From the NCBI GenBank assembly GCA_001692895.1, contig KV748294.1:65370-129369 (forward strand): a DNA stretch of 64,000 bases. The letters run 5' to 3'. How positions within the stretch are numbered: the stretch's first letter is position 1; each line of letters opens with the position of its first letter. Positions 37,698 through 51,456 of this stretch are shown piece by piece. The position numbers were made by a program, and so were the translations under genes. The stretch comes from Cenococcum geophilum 1.58 (Eukaryota > Ascomycota > Dothideomycetes > Gloniales > Gloniaceae). Below the pieces are notes generated by a model. The model had not been told where the DNA came from. It worked only from the letters and a program-made list of their open reading frames with translations, and did no database searches.

Positions 37698-38118
37698 TGT
37701 TATAAACACATTAAGTACAATATTACGACTACTAAGAGAGGAGTTAGAAGCAGCTAGTTAGTTAATAAAAGTACGGTCTAAGATAGAGCCAATAAAACTA
37801 TATAACGAGGAATGGTAACTAAGGTTATATAACATACTACGTATTAGATAAAAGAAATAAGAGGAACTTACGTACCTTATATATAAGACGTGCGTCACGT
37901 ATAAAGAAGGATTTCTTAAAAGTATAGTTGTGTATTTAAAGGACTACAGTCCCTACCTAGATAGTTCTCTTTTTTATAGTAAATCTCAGAATATAATTAA
38001 AGTTAATCTATTAGGCAACCACTCCACCAGTTATTATTACGTTATTAACTTCTTATTTACCTATATACCTAGCCTATTAATAAGTCTACCGTAGTTTCTG
38101 CTATAAGGCTTTATTATA
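37698..38118 (+). repeat. G-b 5' LTR
   Basis: 421 bp, TGTTATAAAC...TATTATA, homologous to the other G LTRs. The central part is of the G-a subtype. Confidence 0.85.
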
Positions 38119-40357
38119 TATTTACTACTAAGGTTACGGTATTAATAAAGTTAAATAACATGCTACTAAAAGCAGCAGCTATAGCGCCATTAACAGCAGC
38201 AACTATATTGGGATTAGGTAACAACAATAGTATAGTAAACACTAACTCTTAGCTAGTTACCGTTAGATAGTTATAGGAAATAGTTAATTAATTAATAGAT
38301 AATAATAGAATATTTAAAGAAAGGATTAATAGGATCGGAGTAGTAAAGGTTAAGTTACTATTAATTAAGCAATTCTTAGGGGAGAAGTTAAAACTTAAAG
38401 GATTCCTTATATAAATGCACTTTAAGGTTACGTAAGAAGGGGTAAAGCTAGGAACGCCTATAGATTAAGTCGCTTACGCAGGATTATTCTTAATAAGAAG
38501 AGCACTTAAGTGGTTTAAGCCTTACCTTACGGAGGTATAGGAGCACGGCATAACGACTACTAACTAGAAGGTATAGTATATATTCTTAAGTTAAAACGGG
38601 TTTATAAAACGCTAATATAAATATTCAGAGACCTAGAAGTAACTACTATAGTAAAAAAAAAGCTTTAAAACCTAGTATAAAGAACTTTAGCAATTAAATA
38701 TACAACGTAGTTTTAAATATTAGCAATATAGGTTAAATAAAATAATAAAGCGCTTATAGTATAGTATAAATAAGGACTTAAGGTAAAAGTCTAGGATATA
38801 ATTATCTTAATAGAAGATGCGGATATTCTTAGGGAATTAATTAATTAGGTAATTAAGATTAATAATAAAATCTACTAAAGAGAGTAGACTAAGAAGGGTT
38901 AGGATAGAGTTCTATAGTTATATAAAGCGTAGGGTACGTAATAATAAAGTTAAAATTAAAAACTATAGTATAGCGTAGAGCTAATAGACCTAAGCAGTAC
39001 TAAAGAAAATAAGAAATAGAATAAATGACTATAATAACCTAGAGGATAAGGATTAAGTAATTAAAGGTCTAAGGAGTAGAGGCCAAGCTAGGGATCTTAG
39101 CAGTAGAAGATATTTAGGCGGACTCTATAGTAAGAAAAAAGGTTTAAAAAAGGAGCTTATATAAATTGTAGGAAATAAGGTTATTTTGCTAGAGACTATA
39201 AAAGTAGTTAAAGTTACTATATAGTAAAAGGAATAAGACTAGTAGACGATATATACGTATAGAGGGATAATAATATACTATAAGGAATAAAAGAGTGTTT
39301 AATTAAAAGTTTTACGTTTTACTATAATAATATATACTAAATTTATAAGGACGCTAAGTATAATATAAGCTATTGGCCATAGGAGCTAAAATTATTAAAG
39401 TTTAGAGGAACTAATAAACTATCTTATAGATTGGACATTAAGGATAATAAATCCGACGTAGGTAAAATATTTAGTAATAATAAGGTAATAAAAGTAGCTT
39501 ACTAGGAGTATATAGACCTTAGAGATATTATAAAAAAGATAGAGGATAATTCCACTATAGAATAGGGAATATTAGTAGGGATTAAGACCCTACTAAATAT
39601 AATATCTATCGCTTTATAAGACGCAAGAGAAGTAGGATAATAAACTACTTTAGCACTTAATAAAGGCAAAAGGCCACAGGCTTAAGATTCTTAGGAAGAG
39701 ATAAGAGATAATTAAGATTCCTAAGATGGGATAAGATAAGCTTAAGGACCTACGACAGACGATAACCGATAAAGTAGAGTAACGGCTTAGTTTAGTAATA
39801 TATGAATAAGCTTAGGACAAAGTTTCCTAAAGGCATAAGATTCTTAAGATAAGATAAGAACACTAAAGAAGCCTAGTTAGACTAAGGCTGGAGCTAAGCT
39901 TAAAATAGGAGCTAGCTTAGGACTAAAAATCCTATAAAACTAAGATTTTAGCAATAGAATAAGGACTATTAAAGAAATTATAAGTAAGGCTTAGTAATAG
40001 GATCGAAGAGTTAATACCATAATTAAGAAGTAAGAGAACTTTAAGGATTTACTTATAAGACGCAAACTAAAAGAAACCGTAAAGGAGTTTAGGTAAAGAA
40101 TCCTCGTATAGTAAGAAAAGAAACTAGACTAGAGATCTAGTATATTAGGCCGTATAAGGGACAGAGTACCTATATAAAAAATAATAAATAGGTTTAGGGC
40201 AGGCATATTAAGAGCTAAGTAGCTTACTAAACTAGAAAACGAAGAGGATCTAGAAATCCTTACTAGGTTTAAAGAACGATATATAAAGGGCTATTATAAT
40301 ATAGTAATAAAAAGATACTTCTTTGCGGACAAGCTGTATATACTTTAGCAGCTATAC

Positions 40358-40776
40358 TATTACGGACGCTTTAAGTACGATATTATAACTACTTAGAGAA
40401 GAGTTGGAAGAAGCTAGTTGGTTAATATAGGCACGGTCTAGGATGGATCCGGTAGAGCTATGTGACAAGGAATAGTAAGCAGAGTCACGTGATATGATTT
40501 GTGTAATCTGTGTAATCTATAAGATCTATTATAGAGCGAACAGAGTAGACGGAGTAGATAGAGTAATAACTTTCTTAGGAGTATAGATGTGTATTTAAAG
40601 GACTATAGTCCCTACCTAGATAGTTCCTTCCTTATAGTAATTCTTAGAATATAATTAGAGTTAATTTATTAGGCAACCACTCTACTAGTTATTATTTATT
40701 ATTAACTTCCTACTTTACTTATATACTTAGCCTATTAACGAGTCTACCGTAATTCTTGCTATAAGGCTCTATTATA
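40358..40776 (+). repeat. G-c 5' LTR
   Basis: 419 bp. It shares with 48,134-48,552 a central segment absent from the G-a and G-b LTRs. It keeps more G and C (for example around 40,440-40,560) than the 3' copy. Confidence 0.9.
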
Positions 40777-43700
40777 TAATTACTACCATAGTTACGGTAA
40801 TAGAAGTTAAACAATATGCTACTAAAAGCAGCTATAATAACGCCATTAACGGCAGCAACGACCTTAGGGTTAGGTAACGACACTAGTATAGTAGATACTA
40901 ACTCGTAACTAGTTATAGTCGGATAGTTATAGGTAATAGTTGATTAGTTAATAGATAATAATATAGCACTTAAAAATAGGGTTAACGGAATAGGAGTAGC
41001 TAAGGTTAAGTTACCTTTAATTAAACGATTCTTAGAAGAGAGATCAAAGCTTAAAGGATTCCTTATATAAATGCACTTTAAAGTTATATAGGAAGGAGTA
41101 AAGTTGGCGATACCTATAGATTAAGTAGCGTACGTAGGATTATTCCTAACGAGAAGGGCGCTTAAATGATTTAAACCCTACCTTATGGAGATATAAGATA
41201 ATAGTATAACGACCACTAATTAGAAAGTATAATATATATTTATAAACTAGACTAGATTCGCGGAACAATTAATACAAATATTTAGAGACCTAAAAGCAAT
41301 AACTATAGTAGAAAGAAAGCTTTAGGACCTAATATAGCGAACCTTAGCAATTAAGTATACAACGCAGTTTTAGATATTAGCTATATAGGTTAAATGGAAC
41401 AATAGGGCGCTTATAACACAGTATAAATAGGGACTTAAGGCTAAAGTCTAGGACGTAATTATTCTAATGGAAGATGCGGACACCCTTAGGGAATTAATAG
41501 ATTAAGTAATTAAAATTAATAATAGGATCTTCTAAAGGGAATAGGCTAAGAGAGGCTAAGATAGAGTTTTATAGTTATATAAAATACAGAGTACGTAATA
41601 ACCAAAGCTAAATTAGAAACTATGGTATGGCGTAGAGCTAATAGACCTAAGTAGTACTAAAGAACCCTATAAAAGATGGAGGAAATAACTATAAAAACCT
41701 AGAAGTTAAGGATTAAGTAATTATAGGACTAGGGAGCATAGGCTAAACTAAAAATCTTAATAGCAGAAGACGTTTAAGCAAACTTTATAGCAAAAGCAAT
41801 GGTTTAAAGACGGAGCTTATATAAATTACGGAAAATAGGGTTATTTTACTAGAGACTATAAAAGTAGTTAGAGTTACTATATAATAAAGGGAACTAGACT
41901 AATAGTATATAATATATACGTATAGAAAAATAATAGTATACTATAAGGAACAAAAGAGTATTTAATTAGAAGTTTTACGTTTTATTATAATAACGCATAC
42001 TAAATTTATAAAGATACTAAGTATGGCATAAGCTATTAGCTATAAAAGCTAGAGTTAAAAAGACTTAAAGGAACTAAAGAGTTAGATAAAGAATAAGATT
42101 AACTCTATAAGCTAAATTAAGATATTATAGTAATATACGGATAAAGATTAGTAATAATAATAATAATAGAGTTAGAGTACTTATTAATTAATAGCGATAA
42201 GAAAAAAAAAGGAACTAACTGGGGGTATCTAAACTTTAATAATGTAATAGAAGTAGAGACTAAAACCACTATAGAGTAAGGTTTAGTAACGGGTATTATA
42301 ATACCGTTAGATACGGCATCTATCGCTTTATAAGATAAAAGGAATAATATCTAAAGGCGATTAAGTAAGTAGATAACTGCTAGTGCTAGCTTATTACTTA
42401 ATAAAGGTAAAAGGCTAAAGGCTTAAAATTCTTAAGATAAGATAAGAGATAACTAAGATTCTTAAGATAAAATAAGGTATGCTTAAGGACCTATAATAGA
42501 CGATAACCGATAAAGTAGAGTAACGGCTTAGTTTAGTAATATATAAATAAGCTTAGGGTAAAGTTTCCTAAAGGTATAAGACTCTTAAGATAAGATAAGA
42601 ATACTAGTAAAGCCTAGTTAGACTAAGGCTAGAGTATAGCTTAAAAAAGAAGCGAGCTTAGGATTAAAGAATCTAAGGGACTAAGAATTTGGAGTATAAA
42701 TAAGGACACCTATAAGTAAGAGGTAAGAGGCTTTACTATAGATTAGAGAATCTATAATATAAATAGTAGTTAGACTAGGAGATAGATATATAGACCTAGA
42801 AAACTTACTAGGGGAACGTAGTATTTAGCCTAAAGATTAAAAAGTTAATATTATAGTTAAGAAGTAAGAGAACTTTAAGGATTTAATTATAAGACGTAAA
42901 CAACAAAAAACTATAGATAAGTTTAGAGTAAGAATCCTTATATAGTAAGAATAGAAACTAGATATAAGATTTAGTATACTAGGTTATATATAGAACAAAG
43001 TACTAGTATAAAGAATTACTAATAGGCCAAAAGTAGGCACGTTAAGAGCTAAGTGGCTTATTAAATTAAAAAATAAAAAGGACCTAGGGATCCTAACTAG
43101 GTTTAAGGAATAGTATATAAAAGGCTATTATAACGTAGTAATAAGAAGATACTTTCTTATAAATAAACTGTATACACTCTAATAGCTATACTAAAGGTGG
43201 TATAGGCAAAGATATAATAATAAGTAGGAAGATTTCTATATATAGTTAGACGAGAGGGCTATTTAGGACTACCTAATTACGGAAAAAGTAATAAATTATA
43301 TTAAGGGAGCTTTAATTATAATGTTAAAGGATTTAAAGGAACGATTAGAGGACTAGAGAAGTAAAAGATATATTTTAGTACCTACAAATAAAGTTATAAT
43401 ATTTAGATTAGTATAATAGAGGTTTAAACTTAAGGATAAAGATAAGTTAAGAGTTAACCTAAAGTACTTAGCGCACTATATACTATTATAGATTATATAT
43501 GTGGATAATATATGCAATATACATAAAATTTTAAAAGAGAAAAACCGGAAATACTCTATAAGGATATATTGGGCGCTAGATAAGCGATAGTATAGAAATA
43601 CTAAGTATATATATAGCTGGCATCTATTAAAAGTTTAAGAGTTAGGAAACTTAATACTTTAACTAAAAAGATTCTTTATAGAAAAATGCTTAAATAGATA

Positions 43701-45434
43701 ATAGTGGTAGGAATACCTAGAAAATATATATTTATAGTATATTAAGGATAAAAAGTAAATAAAGTGTTAGCTAAAGAGTAAGTTAAGTATATAAGGATCT
43801 AATAGCTAATAGCTAGGAAAAGTAGAGGCCTATAAAACTAAAGGGAGCTAGTAATAAAGCCTTAGACCCTTAAAGGAATTTAAGGACNACACCTAAATTT
43901 ATAAATTAAGTGGTAAGATTAGCAGTTTAAAGCGTTAATAGATAGTAGAGTAATAAGGAACTATATTTTACTAGTAGTAGTAAAACGGATAAAGCTACCA
44001 CGTAGATAGAAAGAGCACCCTTATCTACTAGTTATAATTTTAGGAGATCTAATAGCCTATAGAGGAGGCATTATTAATCTTAAAATAGGACCTATTTAGA
44101 TAACTATTAAAGGGAGATAAATTAAGATGTCTTTTAATATATTACTATTAGGGAATAATAAGGCAGTATTAGGAATGCCTTAGTTATAGAAATATAATCT
44201 AAAGATTAATTAGATTATAGGTTAAGTTAATATTAAAGATACTTAACGCCGTAAAATGTAATAATAAGCTAAGATAGTATAGTACTAAGTAGGGGCGACC
44301 TATAAAGAAATAGATAAAGGATCAAGTTATATACTAAAGAGATACTATAGGTATAGTAAAAAACTATAGTTACTAAAAAGTAAAAAGCTATTAAAATATA
44401 TAGTATAGGACTATAAGATAGAATTAGAACTAGGAATAAGTTTAAGGTTTTTTCTAATCTATAAGCTTACCGAAAAAGAAGGGAGAGTACTAAAAGAGTT
44501 TATCTAGGAGAACTTATAAAAGGGATATATTAGACCATTATAATTATTAGTAGGTTATCTAGTACTATTTATACTAAAGAAAAATAGAAAACTTAGGTTA
44601 TATATTAACTATAGACAGTTAAATAGCATTACTAGAAAGAATAAGTATCCTTTACCCTTAATTAGCAAAATCTAAGATAGGATTAGTAATGCGTAAATTT
44701 TTATAAAGATAGATCTAAGATAGGCGTACTATTAGATTAGGATTAAAAAAGGTAATAAATAAAAGGTAGCCTTTAGGTTAAAGGAAGGACTATATATACT
44801 ATTAGTAATGCAGTTTAGGCTTATAAATATACTAGTAATATTCTAAAAACGTATTAATAATATATTAAAAGAATACTTAGATGAATTTGTTATAGTATAC
44901 CTTAATATTATTATTTTCTACTTAATAAGTAAAGAAGAGCACGGAGAGCACGTTAAATAGGTTTTAAAGAGACTATAAGAAAAATAGGTGCTAGTAGTAA
45001 TTAAAAAATATAAGTTCTTTACCAGGAAGACAGATTTTATTAGATTTATTATTAAACTAAGCCAACTTAGTATAGATCTAAAGAAGATTAAGGCTATAGT
45101 GAATTAGTAAAAACTAGAGAACGTTACGTAGTTAAGGTTATTTTTAGGGTTTTATAATTACTATAGAAGGTTTATAGCTTAATAGTTAAAGGATATTAAG
45201 CTATTTATAAGGTTAATAAAGAAAGAAGAACCTTAGGTATAGGGAGAAGAGTAGAGGAAACTATTTAAGGAGGTTAAGGAGTTATTTACTTAAGATCTAA
45301 TCCTTAAAATCTACTAACTAAAACTAGAGATAGTGGTTAAAATAGATATATTAGACTTTATACTAGGGGTATACTTTCTATAGAAATATAAGGATAGATA
45401 GTACCTAGTGGTATACTATAGCCGGAAGATAATA

Positions 45435-45628
45435 TGTAACCGACTAGCGGACCTTGCATATTACCCTGTTTCACCTGCGTCAGCACTACCCTCATATGTC
45501 TCGGATACGTTTGATATGAGTCATGGGTTCCGGAGTTAGGGGTCTACTTTTATGTATTTATACCACTTGATTTCCATAGATTTACAATTAAGTCGCTCGT
45601 TCAATTCCCACACACTGCAAAGCTTACA
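45435..45628. repeat. Solo LTR, 194 bp, inside G-c RNase H
   Basis: TGTAACCGACTA...AAGCTTACA with the target duplication TAATA (45,430-45,434 and 45,629-45,633). The uninterrupted site can be read in G-a near 18,680. Base composition is close to unmutated although it sits inside RIP-saturated DNA. Confidence 0.85.
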
Positions 45629-48133
45629 TAATACTACTAAAACTAAACTATAACATCTATAATAAGGAGTTATTAGGTATAGTTATAGTACTTTAGGAAT
45701 AAAGAGCGTTTTTATAAGGCATAAAGAAACTATTTATAGTTAAGATAGATTATAAGAATCTAACGGGGTTCTTAATAATAAAAGAACTTAATTAGAGATA
45801 AGTTAAATGGGTAGAAATGCTTATAGAATACTATTTTAAGATTTAGTATACTAAAGGTATAGATAATGCACGAGCAGATGCTCTAAGTAAAAAGGCTAAA
45901 TTATAAAATAATAAAAAGCCATTAGGGGCTTTACTGTAAAAGGATATAGATAGATTAATTAGATATAATTATCCGAAAATTATAGTAATAAGAGAAATTA
46001 GTTAGACCTATAGGATATTAGAGAGTATATAATTATAAAAGATCTAAGACGTATAGGTAGAGGATTTAGACTTAGAGTAGTACAAAAACTAAAAAGTAAT
46101 ATACGTACTAAGAAACATTATAAAAGAATTTATTAAGTTATTCTATAAGGAACTAACTTAAGGATATAATAGAGCTACGGGCTTAGTGTTAAGACTCTAA
46201 GAGAAGTATATTATTAATAGAATTTAGAAACTAGTAAGATAAGTTATAAAGAAATATCTAGATTGCTAGAGAAATAAACTAATAAAATATAAACTATATA
46301 GAGGGCTATAACCTATTAAAACACTAGAGAGACTATAGGAGGTTATATTATAGGACTTTATTATAAAGTTACTAAAATTAAGAGATCCTATTATTGGATA
46401 AGATTATAATATAATTTTAGTAATAGTAAATAAGCTAATAAAGTGGGGATACTTTATAGCATATATAGAAGAAATTTTAGTGGAAGATATTACTAGAATT
46501 TATATTAAAGAAGTGTTTATAAGATATGGAGTATTAAGTAAGATTATATTAGATAGAGACCTAAGATTTATAGTAGTATTTTAAGAGGTATTCTTAGCGA
46601 AATAAGGAGTTTAAGTAGTAACTTTTATGTATATTATCCGCAGATAGACGGTTAAATAGAAAGATTAAATTAAACACTAGAGTAGTATCTAAAATACTAT
46701 ATTAATTACGTATAGAATAATTAGGTGTTATTGTTACTAGTTATATAATTTGCATATAATATAACACCTTAAGAAGGAATAGGAATATTACTATTTAAGG
46801 CGAATTATAGATATAAGCTAAGAATATTATTATTGCTATAATAAGTAAAGAAAATAAGTAGTATAGCTAGGTAAAGAATAAAGATACTAATAAATCTTTA
46901 TATAAACCTTACGGAAATAGTAAAAGTAGTATAATAGAGAATGAAAAAGTACTATAATGCTAAGAGATCTAAGGGACTAGATCTTAAGGAGGGAGATAAA
47001 GTATAGCTACTATATAAAAATTTTAAGAGTTAATAACTAAGTAAGAAGTTNNACNANNTTAGACTAGGACNTTTTAAAATTANNNANANNATTTNACNNN
47101 TTANNTTTAAGTTAAACCTACTAGCTAAAATAAAGATCTACCCTATATAGTATATCGCGATGCTAAAGCCAGTATATAGGAATATTAAGCTACTAGTTTA
47201 TAAAGCAGATATATATAGAGGATAAAAAGAAGACAAATAGTAAGTTTTAAAAATCGTTAATTATAAGAATATAGACGATAAAATATAGTATAAAGTAAAG
47301 TAGATAGGCTATAATAAGACTACCTAAGAGCTACTAAAAAATTTAAAAAACGCTATAGAAAAGGTACAGGAGTATTAAAAGAGAAAAGGTTATGTAATAT
47401 TAATAAAGAAGGATTACTAAAGAATAAGCTACCTAAGGGGGACGCAGGAAGAACGATTGCTGAACTACTTAGAGTTATTTCCTTCTCTATTAGAAGAGAA
47501 ACCGTTTTTTTATTACTAAGTTTTTATAAACCTTATTCTATAAGTTTCTACTCCTTAAAACGAACCTTTTTACAAACTTTCTTAAGACGAATTAATTAAG
47601 TAGATATAGTAAGACGAGAATTAAGGGTATATTATTAAGTATTAGTAGCCTCTTTCTTAGCATTATAGGAATAATAAAGTTTAGTAAGAGTAACTAAGAG
47701 CTTATTATTAAGCTTTATAGTAGTAGATTAAATATAAAACCCTATAATAAATTACTTAGGGAACTTAGAGACTATTAAGGGTAATAGGACGCGTATACTT
47801 AGCGTTAAAGATAGAGTAAACATTATAAGACGATTAGATATTTGCTCTAGTATACTTTAAATATAAAGAGGGTTGCCGAGATAAAGGACTTATTAGCGTA
47901 ATATAAACTAATCCCTCTTTTATATAACAAGAATATAGAGACGGTATTATCTTACTAAGAGATAATATTATAGTAATAGTACGGGACCGGCGAGCTATAG
48001 AAGAAGAAGAAAATGCTTTAGGTATAATAAGTAATAATATTAACTAAATTAATTAGACGGATATTATACCTCTAGTAAACAACTTAAAGATACTAGGTAT
48101 TTTTAAGGACAAAGATAAAGAGAAGGGAGATGG

Positions 48134-48552
48134 TGTTACGGACGCTTTAAGTATAATATTATAACTACTTAGAAAAGAGTTAGAAGAAGCTAGTTAGTTA
48201 ATATAGGCACGGTCTAGGATAGATTTAATAGAGCTATGTAATAAGGAATAGTAAGCAGAGTTATGTAATGTAATTTGTGTAATTTATATAATCTATAAGA
48301 TCTATTATAAAGTAAATAGAGTAGATAGAGCAGATAGAGTAATAACTTTCTTAGGAGTATAGATGTGTATTTAAAGGACTATAGTCCCTACCTAGATAGT
48401 TTCTTCCTTATAGTAATTCTTAGAATATAATTAGAGTTAATCTATTAGGCAACCACTCTACCAGTTATTACTCGTTGTTAACTTTCTACTTTACCTATAC
48501 ACCTAGCCTATTAACGAGTCTACCATAGTTCTTGCTACCAGGCTCCGTTATA
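48134..48552 (+). repeat. G-c 3' LTR
   Basis: 419 bp, preceded by a purine-rich tract (AAAGAGAAGGGAGA). Its length is identical to the 5' LTR. Confidence 0.9.
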
Positions 48553-49309
48553 TATACTAAAAGTAATATAGGCAATAATATAACAATAAGTAGGAAGATT
48601 TCTATATATAGTTAGATAAGCGAGTTATTCCGGACCACCCTATTATAGAAAAGGCAATAAGTTATATTAAAGAAGCCTTAATTATAATATTAAAAGATCT
48701 AGAGGAATAATTAGAGGACTAGAGAAGTAAAAGGCGTATCTTAGTACCTATAAATAAAGTTATAACGTTTAGATTAACATGGTAAAGGTTTAAACTTAAG
48801 GATAAAGATAAGTTAAGAGTTAACCTAAAGCACCTAGTATATTATACGCTATTATGGATTGTATATATAGACAATATATATAAAATATATAAAAGTCCAA
48901 AAGAAAAGAATTGGAAATACCCTATCAGGATATATTGGGCGCTAGATAAGTAATAGTATAGAAATGCTAAGTATATATATAAATAGCATCTAATAGAAGT
49001 TTAGAAGTTAGGCGACTTAATACTTTAACTAAAAAGATTCCTTATAGAAGAATGCTTAGATAAATAATAGTAGTAGGAATACCTAGAGAACACGTGTTTA
49101 TAATATATTAAGGATAAAAAGCAAATTAGGTATTAGCTAAAAAGCAAGCTAAGTGCATAAGGATTAAGTAGCTAATAGTTAGAAAAAGTAAAGGCCTATA
49201 GAATTAGAGGGAGCTAGTAGTAGAGCCTTAAACCCTTAAAGGAATTTAAGGATAACACCTAAATTTATAAGTTAAATAGTAAAATTAATAGTTTAAAGCA
49301 CTAATAGAT

Positions 49310-51456
49310 TTTTTTATTTTTTTATTTATTTTTTATCCGTTGTATTATACTACGTACAATACTGCGCATGCAGCCTCTGGGCTATGGCGCTATAGTTCTA
49401 TATACATAAATCCTTTCTAGGCAGCTTAATATATACTAGTAGCTATGTCCTAGTAGTTTTATAAACCCCTAAATTAGGAGTTTATAGTTTCCTAGTAAAA
49501 ATACTAAGATACTACAACTACTAGGGAATGAGAAAATGGTAAGAAAAACTATAAGAAATCCTAACCCCCTGTCCCTGTCCTTTTACAATTTATTTCTGTC
49601 CTTTTGCTCTCTACTATCTTTTTAACCTAAAAGCCTAGTAGGAGTTACCTCCCTTCTAGACTCCTATTAATTTTTTAATCTTCCATAAAGTCTTCTACGG
49701 CTAGTAACTATTGTACTAGTTTAGCCTGCTCTAAGATTTCTCTCGCAGTCTCTACTATTAGTAAAGTGTTTTTCTTTATAATTAATGCAAAGAGGGTGGT
49801 ATGCTTGCAAGGCCTGCCGCTTATTAAGCAGGTAGGACAGCAGTGGTCTTTAGATACGATATGCAGCCGCACAATATCTACAGGCCTAGTAGAGCATCTG
49901 TCTCCTATATGGCCAAATTTTGGCAGCTATTACACTGGCGTAGTAAGAGAGACTTTAAGGTATTTTTACTACCTTTAGTAGCGTACCTGCAATTAATATC
50001 TCTTTTTACTTGAGGATTTCTTGTCTTTTTTCTTCGTTCTCTATAGTAAAAACTATAGAGCCCAAATCTGGTCTATGGAATCGTGTCTTTTACACTAAGA
50101 TAAGATCCATCTAGGTAGTCCTTATATCCTTATAGGATTAAAAGTCTCAATTCTTCTTTTAGAAGCTTAGAGCTTCCTTCTCCTAAGAAAGGTAGGGTAG
50201 GAACCCCATAGGTTATAATTTAAACCCAATAGTTCTAGTTTTTGTTCTCTTTAAAAGTAAAAGCAGTTATGCCAGATTCCTTATATTTAACTAGGAAATC
50301 TGCATTATACTCTTCCGTAGTCGTAAGGAGAATATTTTGTTTTCCTTTAGTTCTAGCTATAGATGCTAAAACCCGTTTTCTACTTACAGTTTTAATGCAA
50401 ATAGTGGTTAACTTTGTTTCGTATAGAGAAGGTATCTAAAGGTTGGTCCTTTTGGTCTGTAATTAAGACTAGCTTTCCTTTCTTGTAGCTGCTTTTTTTA
50501 CTTCTAGTAGAAGTAGAAGGAGTAGGAAATGGTAGTGACGAGGAGGGTAGAGAGGACGAAGTAGGGAGGTCTTTTTTAGCCTCTCTCCGTAGGTTTTCTT
50601 TAGTAGGGGCTACCTCCTTACGGAGAGCTCTTACTTCTTCAACTAGTCCTTTTAGGACATCTTTTGTCTTTTCTTTTCCTTTTATAAAGGGATTTTCTCC
50701 TGCTAGGATACTACGTGTATAGTCCTCTAGCTATTTAACTTGTTCCTTTTTATCTTCTTCTTCTTCTTCTTCTAGCCCTTTATAGGCCTGGATTAGGCTA
50801 TCTAGAGCTTTTTATAGGTGTTGTTCTGGAGAAAGGGGAGAGAAAGATATACTAGGTATNCCAGCCGTAAAAGTCATCAGTTTAGTTGTCTTTTTTGCAG
50901 GTTTTTGGTTTTCTTTTTCAGTAGAAAACTGAGGATGTCCTCTTTTTTCTCCTGTCCCAAATAGGCCAGGAGAAGGAGAAGGGCCAGAAAAGGTGAATGT
51001 AGACTTATTATCACTTATTTCTATAGGAGGTTTCTTTTTAGGCCTACCGGGCCTTGGCATTGTGTCTCTTATAGGGGGGTTTTCCTAGTTTTTACTATCT
51101 TTATGCCCTTTCTCCTTACTAATCCTACTAGAAGATTTCTGGGGAGATTAGGCTAAGAGGTAGTAGGGAAACTAGCCCCTATTTTGTAGTTTTGGTATTA
51201 GTGGTATTGGTAGTAGTGGTAGTAGTTTTGGTGTTCCTGTCCGTGCCTCGCTTATAAGCTAGGGCCACCCTTAGAGAAATTTTTCTGTTGGGAGAAAGGG
51301 GGTAAAACGACAAATAAATCCACCTCTAGCTCGCTAGGCAGTAGGAATTAGGTCTTAAAAGTTAGAAAATCGATTGTTTTTGATGGTAAGATGGGTATAC
51401 GTAAGTTTTGGAGTGTGGCGCTACCTTTTAGTAAGGTTGTATGTGTGGTGAAGGTT
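49310..51456 (-). mobile_element. LINE-type insert carrying only ORF1
   Basis: A 2,147-bp insert in G-b with a 12-bp target duplication (GCACTAATAGAT at 49,298-49,309 and 51,457-51,468) and an A-rich tail on the minus strand (T-run at 49,310-49,345). Both are typical of target-primed non-LTR retrotransposition. The only coding region is ORF1 on the minus strand (from 51,060), followed by a ~380-bp 3' UTR. No endonuclease or reverse transcriptase is present. About 390 bp of putative 5' UTR precede ORF1 (51,061-51,456) and carry (TAG/TTG)n-like repeats near 51,190-51,230. It is less RIP-mutated than its neighbours, so it is young, low copy, or both. Confidence 0.75.
49695..51060 (-). pseudogene. 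LINE ORF1 (gag-like) protein, decayed
   Basis: It starts with MPRPGRPKKKPP at 51,060, a basic AT-hook-like N-terminus usual in ORF1 of fungal Tad-type LINEs. Open for 82 codons (to 50,812), then broken. Further down come a Glu/Lys-rich coiled-coil-like stretch (about 50,780-50,600), an LNYRPKGPTFR block near 50,450, and a Cys/His cluster CCPTC...GRPCKH near 49,850-49,800 that may be a zinc knuckle. It ends AVEDFMED near 49,690. Interruptions lie mostly at Gln codons, as RIP would give. Codon 67 or so holds an N (50,860). Function inferred: RNA-binding chaperone of the LINE RNP. Confidence 0.6.

Larger units (their letters stand above)
40358..48552 (+). mobile_element. Ty3/gypsy element G-c, full length, decayed
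   Basis: An 8,195-bp gypsy fossil nested in G-b. The TSD TATAC is at 40,353-40,357 and 48,553-48,557, and both LTRs are 419 bp. Order: gag from about 40,810 with a zinc-knuckle region near 41,810-41,880, an unusually long ~2 kb segment to the protease at about 43,910-44,050, reverse transcriptase about 44,450-45,200, RNase H about 45,330-45,950 (split by a solo LTR at 45,435), integrase about 46,150-46,900, a chromodomain-like tail near 47,240-47,400, and a ~730-bp 3' region. Ns lie at 43,888 and 47,051-47,105. Many breaks. It is the best copy for judging the structure of the family. Confidence 0.88.

Noticed and set aside
49766-50439. Two + frames (49,766-49,978; 50,242-50,439) in the LINE insert
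   Set aside because: Antisense to ORF1, with no conserved features.
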